From Phycisphaerales bacterium (GTDB lineage Bacteria; Planctomycetota; Phycisphaerae; Phycisphaerales; UBA1924), in contig JANQNW010000009.1 in assembly GCA_028279375.1 (NCBI GenBank), positions 1 through 64,000 on the forward strand: a stretch of 64,000 bases of DNA, in the 5' to 3' direction. Made by a program: the position numbers and the translations under genes. This document shows, in pieces, positions 36,201 to 42,647 of the stretch. Position 1 is the stretch's first letter, and each line of letters opens with the position of its first letter. Below the pieces are notes generated by a model, which was not told the origin of the DNA, did not search any database, and saw only the letters and a list, made by a program, of their open reading frames with translations.

Positions 36201-36496
36201 TGAATCTCACCGCCGCCAGCCACGTCTTCCACTTCGATCGATGGTGGAATCCTGCGGTCGAGAACCAGGCGACGGACCGTGCCCATCGAATCGGCCAGAC
36301 GCGCACGGTGCAGGTGCACAAGTTCATCGTGGCCGGCACGCTCGAAGAGCGGATTGATGAGATGATCGAGCAGAAGACGGAGCTCTCCGAACGAATCATT
36401 ACCTCGGGCGAGCGTTGGCTCACCGAACTGTCCACGAACCAGCTCAAGGATCTGCTCACGCTTCGGCCCGACGCGGTTGAACTACAGGAAGCCTGA
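33278..36496 (+). CDS. SNF2-family DEAD/DEAH helicase
   Basis: A 1072-residue ATP-dependent DNA translocase. The first 500 residues include a bacterial SNF2-associated region (about 380-560, with DYRWRIAVGDTTLTLAEFEKL). The motor core follows: LADDMGLGKTIQL (Lys614), VVLDEAQNIKNP (Asp714), ALTGTPVENRLSELWSI, and the C-terminal lobe with VFTQFRQMGSLL, RAGGVGMNLTAASHVFHFD and DRAHRIGQTRTVQVHKFI. All SF2 motifs look intact. It probably remodels protein-DNA complexes. The ATG at 33278 is chosen because AGGAGG precedes it and the longer frame starts right at the tRNA edge. It is followed by a SWIM zinc-finger gene, a common bacterial pairing. Confidence 0.93.
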   Translation: MQVLHVNWTNGALHLWGEEANSLERVHSEAPTPSEEGVCPHPYSIASDALRDIVSAIAPSVALEESQFEISLPSFSRHPAPSPKMAHAVGLVATDDQETEPIGLSTWRIPSLSISALDTPMFLEILEECLQSDLEHLDSPLAPGPSIQYLAAGSRLARALIAEQRVVPMLLQEAGGRLRADWRPWFSDEQTTARVSELLLAMPPIVRAVNDDLEHDPWNVLESFMVRVVDASCRAALIAEGMEEAVEDRDPASDEHVAWLSGLLGGSDDAPAPEQGRPQMLMRVREWIGRLDERGESVEWSLCLTLEEPLVTEDSGPFNAASSEQTWRLSFGLKSVEGEGVQISADEIWLASADTIAVDGRSISDPKHLLLGELARAARIFKRLEKAIEDSEPSELELTTQQAYEFLREIRPLLIEQGFAVEAPEWWGASSARIGARLQIDSPDEAPGEDSGQGSGDSGVGRFGLETLVDYRWRIAVGDTTLTLAEFEKLAALKQPLVRVEGKWVEIRPEDVGAAVEFLRENPGGTVSVLDALRLAYTSDPEKTGLPILGMRATGWVQNIFGGDGTDRPLPMLEQPENFKGSLRPYQVKGLSWLAFLDQFDLGACLADDMGLGKTIQLLALLLHERNEAQRVGADSVAPTLVVAPMSVVGNWQREAARFAPELSTMVHHGVDRLTGGAFEQKAGSSNMVVTTYALAHRDIEALRAIPWRRVVLDEAQNIKNPAAKQTQSLRSLPTNKRVALTGTPVENRLSELWSIMEFCNPGYLGTAGEFRRRFSVPIERRHDKHRSSQLRSLVRPFVLRRLKTDPTITADLPDKVETKEFCPLTQEQATLYEAAVKRMLSEVDDTEGMKRRGMVLATLIKLKQICNHPSQLLRDHQRDATGAVSAERSGKCVRLLEMLEELVSAGDQALVFTQFRQMGSLLAPMIAQHLDRDVLFLHGGVSKLKREQMVDRFQHRDGSAPVFILSLRAGGVGMNLTAASHVFHFDRWWNPAVENQATDRAHRIGQTRTVQVHKFIVAGTLEERIDEMIEQKTELSERIITSGERWLTELSTNQLKDLLTLRPDAVELQEA

Positions 36497-36535
36497 TCCC
36501 TTGGCGCCCCCGACGGCGCAGGAGACGAATGATCG

Positions 36536-37447
36536 ATGCCCGAAGCGGGATTCCATCGAAGGCCTGCCAAGCTCAGCGAGTCACCGCGCAAGGTGCGCGG
36601 CGGCATCAAGCTGAAAGGCAAGGAGGGGCCGCTCGTCGAGAGTTGGGTGGGTCGGCGCTGGATGCGCGCCGTCGAGAACGCCGCGCCGATCGCCGCGATC
36701 GCCGACGGCGTCGAGTATGCGACGCTTGGGCAGACGCGCACGCTCGAGATCGGGCTCGATGGCGTTCACGCCCTGGTGCAGGGTCGGGCGCCCCGCGCGT
36801 ACAAGGTCAGCATCACGCTCGAGCAGTATGGCCACGCGGAATGGGACAAGATCATCGCCGCAATCGCTGATGAGCCGGCGCTGGCCGCTCGCATTGTCGC
36901 AGGCGAGATGCCTGTCAACATCGAGGACATCTTCGCGTCATTCTCACTCCGACTCTTCCCAAGCGACGACCATCCGGCGCGCCCCACGTGCTCGACATGC
37001 GGGGACGACGTCTGGTGCAAGCACGTCGTCTGCGCCTGCTGTCTCGTTGCGGAGCGACTTGAAGAGAACCCGTTCCTGATCTTTGAACTTCGGGGCATGT
37101 CGTCAGACGAGGTGCTGGAGCGCCTCCGTCAGCGTCGGGCTCTCTCAGGCGCCGTGGCCGGCGCGGCGCCGGCGTACACGCAGCGACCTCCGGCGTCGAG
37201 TGACGAGGAGCCGACGCTTCCCCTGGATGCCTGTCTCGACAGATTCTGGGTGGCTGGGGACCAACTCCAGGAGCTGGACACCTCGATCCGGAGGCCCGAG
37301 GTCAGCCACGCCTTGCTCCGCAGGCTGGGTCTGAGTCCATTCAAGGACGCCAGATTCCCACTCGTGGGGTTGCTGGCGACCTGCTACGACACGATGAGCG
37401 AGGCGGTCCAGCAGGACGCCTCTGGCGAGGCCGACGAGGCGGATTGA
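36536..37447 (+). CDS. SWIM zinc-finger protein paired with SNF2 helicase
   Basis: A 303-residue protein with a SWIM-type zinc finger at 152-163: CSTCGDDVWCKH (Cys152, Cys155, Cys161, His163). The N-terminal region (MRAVENAAPIAAIADGVEYA, LGQTRTLEIGLDGVHALVQG) is typical of SWIM proteins encoded beside SNF2 helicases in actinobacteria and planctomycetes. It lies 39 bases after the helicase with GGAG upstream, so it is most likely co-expressed. SWIM domains bind DNA or protein; a targeting subunit for the helicase is the simplest reading, but this is inference. The C-terminal third is not recognised. Confidence 0.85.
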   Translation: MPEAGFHRRPAKLSESPRKVRGGIKLKGKEGPLVESWVGRRWMRAVENAAPIAAIADGVEYATLGQTRTLEIGLDGVHALVQGRAPRAYKVSITLEQYGHAEWDKIIAAIADEPALAARIVAGEMPVNIEDIFASFSLRLFPSDDHPARPTCSTCGDDVWCKHVVCACCLVAERLEENPFLIFELRGMSSDEVLERLRQRRALSGAVAGAAPAYTQRPPASSDEEPTLPLDACLDRFWVAGDQLQELDTSIRRPEVSHALLRRLGLSPFKDARFPLVGLLATCYDTMSEAVQQDASGEADEAD

Positions 37448-37471
37448 TTCCCGGGAGGCAACTCCTACACT
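37444..37471 (+). promoter_or_regulatory. Putative promoter upstream of tRNA-Gln
   Basis: TTGATT at 37444-37449 and TACACT at 37466-37471 are separated by 16 bases. They overlap the end of the SWIM gene and are the best pair before tRNA-Gln. The 260 bases between this box and the tRNA hold no supported gene; a GTG frame at 37502 with a good AGGAG runs into the tRNA and looks like noise. Confidence 0.35.
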
Positions 37472-37732
37472 GTGCGGCCTGACAATTGAGAGGAGCCGTC
37501 CGTGACGTTCCAGGCGCGGACATGGGCCAGCCCGTCGCGGCAGTCGGTTGGTCCAGCTCTGAAGAATCGCGCCGCGGATCATTCGACGCCCGCCCCGGTA
37601 TCGCCGAGGTCGCCGGGCCGATCGAATCAAGCCGCGTCCCCGAGCCCTTCGCGCTGGACCGGTTCACCTGAACAACGACTGGAACGACGAACGCCTGCTG
37701 TGCGTATGCGCGGCTTCATCTCGTGTGATATG

Positions 37733-37803
37733 TGGCCCGTGGTGTAATGGTAGCACAGGGGTTTTTGGTACCTCCAGTCTAGGTTCGAATCCTAGCGGGC
37801 CAG
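37733..37803 (+). tRNA. tRNA-Gln (anticodon TTG)
   Basis: Acceptor TGGCCCG pairs with CGGGCCA, with the weak T1-A72 pair that is an identity element of bacterial tRNA-Gln. The anticodon loop TTTTGGT carries TTG at 34-36 on a GGGGT/ACCTC stem. The T arm is CTAGG-TTCGAAT-CCTAG. Discriminator is G and CCA is not encoded. glmU begins 51 bases downstream. Confidence 0.95.
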
Positions 37804-37819
37804 TTCGATTTGTTACTTC

Positions 37820-37835
37820 GGCGCACATGTGCGCC
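37820..37835. repeat. Perfect 16-base palindrome between tRNA-Gln and glmU
   Basis: GGCGCACATGTGCGCC reads the same on both strands. It sits 16 bases after tRNA-Gln and 19 bases before the glmU start. It could be an operator for a dimeric regulator or a processing site; the absence of a loop argues against a simple RNA hairpin. Confidence 0.6.
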
Positions 37836-37854
37836 GCATGTCGGAGCGAGATTC

Positions 37855-38628
37855 ATGACAGGGCTTAGCGCCGTCATCCTGGCTGCGGGCAAGGGCACGC
37901 GAATGAAGAGCGATCTTCCGAAGGTCGTTCATGAAGTCGCAGGCGCTCCCATGGTCCTGTGGGTAGCGCGCGCATGCGTTGAGGCCGGATGCGATCACGT
38001 CGTTCCGGTTGTCGGCCATCGTCAGGAACTGGTGCGACAGGCATTCGAAGCAGCGGACTTTCTTGACCTGAATGTCGAGTTCGCCCTGCAGGAAGAACAG
38101 CATGGGACAGCCCACGCCGTTCACTGCGCGCTTCCGATGCTCGCGAAAGCGACTGGCGACATCATCGTGCTCTGCGGCGACGGCCCGCTGATTCGCGCCG
38201 AGACGCTGGATGCGCTCATCGCCCGGCATCGAGAGACCGGCGCGAGCATGACGCTTGCGACGGCGACGCTCGAGGATCCGACCGGGTACGGCCGCGTCGT
38301 GCGAGATGAGAAGGGCGACTTCAGGCAGATCGTCGAGCAAAAGAACGCGACCGAGGAACAACTCGCCATCCGAGAGGTGAATCCGAGCTACTACTGCTTC
38401 CGGGCGCCTGACCTCCTCAAGATGATTCCGAAGGCCCCGAAGAACGAGGTCACGGGCGAGCACTACATCACGGATCTCCCGCAGATGCTCATGGACGCCG
38501 GACGGCGCGTCGAGGTGATCGACGCGGTCCCGGCCGAGGACGCACTCTCGATCAACACGCCGGAGCAACTCGCTCAGGCGGATCGCATTCTCCGAGACCG
38601 ACTTGGACTCATGGAGGCACGCGCGTAG
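37855..38628 (+). CDS. glmU: UDP-N-acetylglucosamine pyrophosphorylase (GlmU uridylyltransferase domain only)
   Basis: A 257-residue nucleotidyltransferase matching the N-terminal half of GlmU: AVILAAGKGTRMKSDLPKVVH, EEQHGTAHAVHCALP, VLCGDGPLI, DPTGYGRVVRDE, IVEQKNATEEQLAIREVNP and the INTPEQLAQAD end. It makes UDP-GlcNAc from UTP and GlcNAc-1-phosphate. Usual GlmU is about 450 residues with a left-handed beta-helix acetyltransferase domain; here the stop comes right after the first domain and prs starts 3 bases later, so the second domain is absent from this locus. The acetylation step must be done by another protein. ATG 37855 has CGGAG upstream; the longer start runs into the palindrome. 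Confidence 0.92.
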   Translation: MTGLSAVILAAGKGTRMKSDLPKVVHEVAGAPMVLWVARACVEAGCDHVVPVVGHRQELVRQAFEAADFLDLNVEFALQEEQHGTAHAVHCALPMLAKATGDIIVLCGDGPLIRAETLDALIARHRETGASMTLATATLEDPTGYGRVVRDEKGDFRQIVEQKNATEEQLAIREVNPSYYCFRAPDLLKMIPKAPKNEVTGEHYITDLPQMLMDAGRRVEVIDAVPAEDALSINTPEQLAQADRILRDRLGLMEARA

Positions 38629-38630
38629 GC

Positions 38631-39614
38631 ATGGCACGAAGCGATGCGAATACGTTGAAGATCTTCGCCGGCCGGCGCAGTCGCGACCTGACGGAGCGCA
38701 TCTGTCGGCATCTCGATCTGCCGGTCGGACTCGGCAAGACCGAGGAGTTTCCCGATGGCGAGCTAATCGTCAAGACGGATGAAGACGTGCGCGGACGAGA
38801 CTGCTTCGTCGTGCTCTCGACGGCGCAGCCGGTCAACGAGAACATCATGGAGCTGCTGATCTTCGTCGACTGCCTCAAGCGGGCGTCGGCGGCGCGCGTC
38901 AACGCGGTGATTCCATACTTCGGATACGCGCGACAGGATCGGAAGGACGAGGGGCGCACGCCAATCACGGCGAAGCTCGTCGCGAATATGATCGCATCGG
39001 CCGGAGCGACGCGCGTCATCGCGCTCGATCTTCACGCCGCACAGATCCAGGGATTCTTCGACATTCCCGTGGACCACCTTTCCGCGGCGCCTGTGCTGCT
39101 CGATCACTTCAGAGCCATTCGAGATGAGCTCGGCGATCTCGTGCTCGTGAGCCCCGATGTTGGAAACGTCAAGGTCGCGACGATGTACGCCTCCGCGCTC
39201 GATGGCGAACTGGCGATCGTGGACAAGCGGCGCGTCTCCGGCACGAAGGTGAACACCGCCAATCTCATCGGCGATGTCAAGGGCAAGGCCGTCGTGATGA
39301 TGGACGACATGATTTCGACGGCTGGCACCGTCTGCGAGGCGGCGCGCCTCGTGATGGACGAGGGCGCCGAGAAGGTCATCGTCGGCGTCACGCACGCCGT
39401 CCTCTCAGGTCTGGCTATGGAGCGCCTGGCGGAGAGCCCGATCAGCAGCGTCGTCGTAACGAACACCATCCCGGGCGGCGCCCGGTTTGATCCGATTCGA
39501 GACAAGCTCGTGGAGTTGTGCGTCGGTCCGCTGTTGGGCGACGCGATCCATGCAATTCACCACAACATGTCCGTCAGCGCGCTCTTCCAGCGCGGCGTTG
39601 GAACGAAGCGATAG
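38631..39614 (+). CDS. prs: Ribose-phosphate pyrophosphokinase
   Basis: Makes PRPP from ribose-5-phosphate and ATP, feeding purine, pyrimidine, His and Trp synthesis. The 327 residues contain FAGRRSRDLTERI, FPDGELIV, IPYFGYARQDRKDEGRTPI, the catalytic flexible loop VDKRRVSGTKV, and the PRPP-binding signature VVMMDDMISTAGTV. The glmU-prs-rplY-pth order is the classic bacterial arrangement. It begins 3 bases after the glmU stop, so it is translationally linked. Confidence 0.97.
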   Translation: MARSDANTLKIFAGRRSRDLTERICRHLDLPVGLGKTEEFPDGELIVKTDEDVRGRDCFVVLSTAQPVNENIMELLIFVDCLKRASAARVNAVIPYFGYARQDRKDEGRTPITAKLVANMIASAGATRVIALDLHAAQIQGFFDIPVDHLSAAPVLLDHFRAIRDELGDLVLVSPDVGNVKVATMYASALDGELAIVDKRRVSGTKVNTANLIGDVKGKAVVMMDDMISTAGTVCEAARLVMDEGAEKVIVGVTHAVLSGLAMERLAESPISSVVVTNTIPGGARFDPIRDKLVELCVGPLLGDAIHAIHHNMSVSALFQRGVGTKR

Positions 39615-39673
39615 CGGCGACGGCTGAGAAAGAACACGACCGAAGCAAGAGCATCGGAGGTATTTGAGGAACT

Positions 39674-40336
39674 ATGAGCAACGAAACTTTCACGCTGAAC
39701 GTCGAGACGCGAGAGCGTCTTGGTACACGCCACTCACGGCGCCTTCGCGCCGCTGGTAAGCTCCCGGGCATCGTCTACGGCCATGGCCACAAGCCCGTGC
39801 CGATTGCGATGGAGGCGAAGGAGACCCAGCGCCATCTGAACGAGGGCGAGAAGGTCTTCCAGCTTGCCGCGTCCGGCGACATCAATGGGCAGACCGTCCT
39901 CCTGAAGGACATCCAGTTCGACTACATGGGTACGGAGATCGTGCACGTGGACTTCGCGCTCGTCGATCTGAATGAGACGGTCGAGGTGTCACTGCCGGTG
40001 AACTTCCGAGGCGACAGCGTCGGACTCAAGCAGGCTGGGGCGATGCTCCTGCATCCGACCTCCGAGGTTCGCGTCAAGTGCCGCGTGGGCGACATGGTCG
40101 ACTCGGTCGAGCTCGACATCACCAACCTCGATGTCGGCGACGCGGCGCACGCCAGCGCGCTGGAGCTTCCCTCCGGATTCGAACTCATCTCCGATCCCGA
40201 AGACGTCATCGCGCTGATTCGCATCGCGAAGGTCGAGGAAGAGGAGACTGCAGAAGAGGGTGAGGCCGAGGGTGAGGGCGCTGAGCCTGAGGTCGTCGGC
40301 GAGAAGAAGGAAGAGGGCGAGGCGAGCGCGGAGTGA
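39674..40336 (+). CDS. rplY: 50S ribosomal protein L25/TL5 (CTC family)
   Basis: A 220-residue protein with the N-terminal L25 domain that binds 5S rRNA (RERLGTRHSRRLRAAGKLPGIVYGHGHKPV) and a C-terminal TL5/CTC domain (VSLPVNFRGDSVGLKQAGAMLLH ... DITNLDVGDAAHASALELP). The last 30 residues form an acidic tail rich in Glu. CTC-type length and position between prs and pth agree. A GGAGG and a nearer GAGGA precede the ATG. The stop overlaps the pth start as GTGA. Confidence 0.95.
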   Translation: MSNETFTLNVETRERLGTRHSRRLRAAGKLPGIVYGHGHKPVPIAMEAKETQRHLNEGEKVFQLAASGDINGQTVLLKDIQFDYMGTEIVHVDFALVDLNETVEVSLPVNFRGDSVGLKQAGAMLLHPTSEVRVKCRVGDMVDSVELDITNLDVGDAAHASALELPSGFELISDPEDVIALIRIAKVEEEETAEEGEAEGEGAEPEVVGEKKEEGEASAE

Positions 40337-40986
40337 AGGTGATCGTTGGACTGGGCAATCCCGGTGTCGAGTACGAACGCACGCGTCACAACGCGGGCTT
40401 CATGGCGCTCGACAGACTCGCGGATCGGCACGCCGTCGGCGGCGTCCCGCGCGGGCGCTTTCATGCGCTCACGCTTGATGCGGACGTCAAGGGCGAGCGA
40501 TGCCTGCTCATGAAGCCAACGACCTACATGAATCGCTCCGGGCTCGCGGTCGGCGAGGCGATCCGGTTCTTCAAGCTCGATCCGAGCGAGGACCTGCTTG
40601 TCATCGTCGATGATGTCGCCCTGCCCGCCGGCGCCATTCGAGTTCGGGCGCGCGGCTCAGCAGGGGGGCACAACGGCCTCGATGACATCCAGCGCGCGCT
40701 GGGCGACGACGCTTACGCCCGCATTCGAATCGGCGTCGATCCGCCGGGCATGGCGCGCCAGCGCGACTATGTGCTCGGGCGTTTCAGTCCCGACCAGGTC
40801 GATCGCGTCGAGCCCGCGCTCGAGAAGGCGGCGGACGCCGCCGAGCAATGGGCGACCTCCGGCGTCACCGACGCCATGAACAAGTTCAACGTCCGGCCGC
40901 CGAAGCCGGCGAAACAGACCAAGGGTGAGGACTCCGAGGAGACCCCGCCGGAAGATCAGGACTCGCCGACCGGCGCGTCTGAATGA
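40333..40986 (+). CDS. pth: Peptidyl-tRNA hydrolase
   Basis: Releases tRNA from stalled peptidyl-tRNA. The 217-residue protein starts at GTG with KVIVGLGNPGVEYERTRHN; His19 is the catalytic base. LLMKPTTYMNRSG, VIVDDVALPAG and ARGSAGGHNGLDDI complete the family motifs. The final 35 residues are a Pro/Glu/Asp-rich tail beyond the usual 190. The GTG overlaps the rplY stop by four bases. Confidence 0.96.
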   Translation: MKVIVGLGNPGVEYERTRHNAGFMALDRLADRHAVGGVPRGRFHALTLDADVKGERCLLMKPTTYMNRSGLAVGEAIRFFKLDPSEDLLVIVDDVALPAGAIRVRARGSAGGHNGLDDIQRALGDDAYARIRIGVDPPGMARQRDYVLGRFSPDQVDRVEPALEKAADAAEQWATSGVTDAMNKFNVRPPKPAKQTKGEDSEETPPEDQDSPTGASE

Positions 40987-41003
40987 GTAAGGATTGATGA
41001 CGA

Positions 41004-41396
41004 ATGGCTGATTCCAAGACCCAGACCTACGAAGGCATGTTTCTCTTCGCACAGTCTGCGGCATCCGACCTCGTCGGCGCCGCTGACCACGTGAAGGGAA
41101 TTCTCACCAAGTCCGGCGCCGAGCTCATCTCGCTCAAGAAGTGGGAGGAGCGACGCCTGGCCTACGAGATCGGCAAGCAGAAGCGCGGCGTCTACCTGCT
41201 GGCGTACTTCAACTGCGATCCGCTCCGCATGAAGGACATCGAGCGCGACTGCAATCTCTCGGAGGACGTCCTCCGCGTGATGTGCACCCGCGCCGACCAC
41301 CTGACCGCCGAGGAGATCCAGGCGCAGGACGCCCAGCAGGAGCTCGCTGACGAGGCGGCCCTCCGCAAGGAAGAGCCGGCTGGCGCCGACGCCTGA
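41004..41396 (+). CDS. rpsF: 30S ribosomal protein S6
   Basis: A 130-residue S6 protein: TYEGMFLFAQSAASDL, KKWEERRLAYEIGKQKRGVYLLAYF (the first twenty are diagnostic), and a C-terminal Glu/Ala-rich tail. It binds the central domain of 16S rRNA beside S18. Order rpsF-ssb-rplI is typical, but rpsR (S18), usually between ssb and rplI, is absent here. Confidence 0.96.
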   Translation: MADSKTQTYEGMFLFAQSAASDLVGAADHVKGILTKSGAELISLKKWEERRLAYEIGKQKRGVYLLAYFNCDPLRMKDIERDCNLSEDVLRVMCTRADHLTAEEIQAQDAQQELADEAALRKEEPAGADA

Positions 41397-41425
41397 ACAT
41401 CCCGGACAAAAACCGTCTAGGATGT
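41397..41425 (+). promoter_or_regulatory. Hairpin and TAGGAT box between rpsF and ssb
   Basis: ACATCC at 41397 and GGATGT at 41420 form the outer stem, with GGAC/GTCT pairing inside and an A-rich loop. The right arm overlaps TAGGAT (41418-41423), a candidate -10 box. The element could be a weak terminator for rpsF, a separate ssb promoter, or an S6 feedback site. S6/S18 leader regulation is known in other bacteria, but this hairpin does not clearly match that motif. Confidence 0.35.
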
Positions 41426-41471
41426 CTGATTCGGACCCGGAGACCAGCGAAATCCAGCGCGGAGACTGACG

Positions 41472-41921
41472 ATGGCAGGCAGCTACAACAAGGTGCTTCT
41501 GATGGGCAACCTCACGAGAGACGTCGAGGTGCGCAATCTGCAGAACGACATGGCAGTCGCCAATTTCGGTCTGGCCGTCAATCGGAAGTTTCGTACGCGC
41601 GACGGCGAGAATCGTGAGGAAGTCACGTTCGTCGATTGCGAGGCGTGGGGTCGCACCGCCGAGACCATGGGCCGCTACCTCTCGAAGGGGCGTCCGGTGT
41701 TCGTCGAAGGAAGACTCAAGCTGGACACGTGGCAGGACAAGGACTCCGGAGCGAATCGCTCCAAGCTCAAGGTTGTCATCGACAACTTCCAGTTCATCGA
41801 TAGTCGAGGCGACGGCGTCCCGAGCGGCGTCGGCGCTTCCTCTTCAAATGCGGGCGGCGGATCCGCCCCACCGGCGGACGCCGGCTATGTACCCATCGAT
41901 GAGGACGACATCCCGTTCTAA
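41472..41921 (+). CDS. ssb: Single-stranded DNA-binding protein
   Basis: A 149-residue SSB with an N-terminal OB fold (YNKVLLMGNLTRDVEVRNL, FVDCEAWGRTAETMGRYLSK, VFVEGRLKLDTWQDKDSG) and a flexible Gly/Ser/Pro linker ending in the acidic tip DEDDIPF used to recruit repair and replication partners. GCGGAG precedes the ATG. It lies 75 bases after rpsF. Confidence 0.97.
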   Translation: MAGSYNKVLLMGNLTRDVEVRNLQNDMAVANFGLAVNRKFRTRDGENREEVTFVDCEAWGRTAETMGRYLSKGRPVFVEGRLKLDTWQDKDSGANRSKLKVVIDNFQFIDSRGDGVPSGVGASSSNAGGGSAPPADAGYVPIDEDDIPF

Positions 41922-41972
41922 CTTCGGGGCGTCCTCTAACTCCCGTCTCTTTACGAGAGGACATCGATCACC

Positions 41973-42557
41973 ATGCAGAAGACAGTGCAACTGCTCCTGA
42001 CGGAGAACGTCGAGAATCTCGGCATCGTCGGCGACGTCGTGAACGTCAAGACCGGCTACGCCCGGAATTTCCTGCTCCCGCGCGAACTCGCGACCACGCC
42101 CAGCGAAGAGGCGATCGCGGCGCTCGCGCAGAAGCGTGAAGAAGCCGAGCGTCAGATGCGAGAGCTTCGCTCGCAGCGCGAGACCATGATCGAGAAGCTC
42201 GAAGAGTTCGAGATCTCGCTCACCAGGGCCTGCAACGACACGGGCTCGCTCTACGGCTCCGTCACGCAGCAGGACATCGCCGAGGCGCTCATCGCCGAGG
42301 GCTTCAACATTCGCCCCCGCGACGTGCGTCTCTCCGTCCACATCAAACGCGTGGACAGTTACAAGGTCCCGATTAAGCTCGACCAGGATCTCGAGTGCGA
42401 GATCAAGCTCTGGGTCGTTCCGGATCGCGAGCTTCCGACGGATGAGCGCGAGGAGATGGAGTTCGACAACGAGGGCAATCTCATCGAAAAGCCCGAAGTT
42501 GACGAGCGCGCCGAGGAGAAGACCGAGGCACCGGCCGAAGCGGCCGTGGACGCCTGA
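41973..42557 (+). CDS. rplI: 50S ribosomal protein L9
   Basis: A 194-residue L9 protein. The N-domain has VQLLLTENVENLGIVGDVVN and KTGYARNFLLPRELA, then a long connecting helix (AQKREEAERQMRELRSQRE), and the C-domain GSLYGSVTQQDIAEALIAEG. A Glu-rich tail of about 45 residues extends past the usual 150. It lies 51 bases after ssb; no room exists for rpsR. The transcript ends at the terminator at 42585. Confidence 0.95.
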   Translation: MQKTVQLLLTENVENLGIVGDVVNVKTGYARNFLLPRELATTPSEEAIAALAQKREEAERQMRELRSQRETMIEKLEEFEISLTRACNDTGSLYGSVTQQDIAEALIAEGFNIRPRDVRLSVHIKRVDSYKVPIKLDQDLECEIKLWVVPDRELPTDEREEMEFDNEGNLIEKPEVDERAEEKTEAPAEAAVDA

Positions 42558-42584
42558 TCCGACATCTCGTCATCTGAATGAAGA

Positions 42585-42615
42585 ACGGGCGGCCCCTTCG
42601 GGAGCCGCCCGTTTT
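42585..42615 (+). terminator. Rho-independent terminator after rplI
   Basis: ACGGGCGGC and GCCGCCCGT form a 9-base GC-rich stem extended past one mismatch by two pairs, closed by a TTCG tetraloop and followed by TTTTC. It is the clearest intrinsic terminator on the plus strand of the window. Confidence 0.9.
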
Positions 42616-42647
42616 CTATTGGTCGTCCTCTGTGGCTGTTGCGCCGA

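Noticed and set aside
33278-37447. SNF2-based anti-phage system such as DISARM
   Set aside because: No methyltransferase, phospholipase D or other system component is next to the SNF2-SWIM pair.
37502-37747. Small plus-strand frame with a good AGGAG site before GTG
   Set aside because: It runs into tRNA-Gln and its composition is Ser/Pro/Arg-rich like a shadow frame; another frame at 37486 looks slightly better but has only TTG and no ribosome site.
41397-41425. S6:S18 binding leader motif
   Set aside because: The hairpin lies after rpsF rather than before it and lacks the CCG bulge of the known motif as far as I can see.
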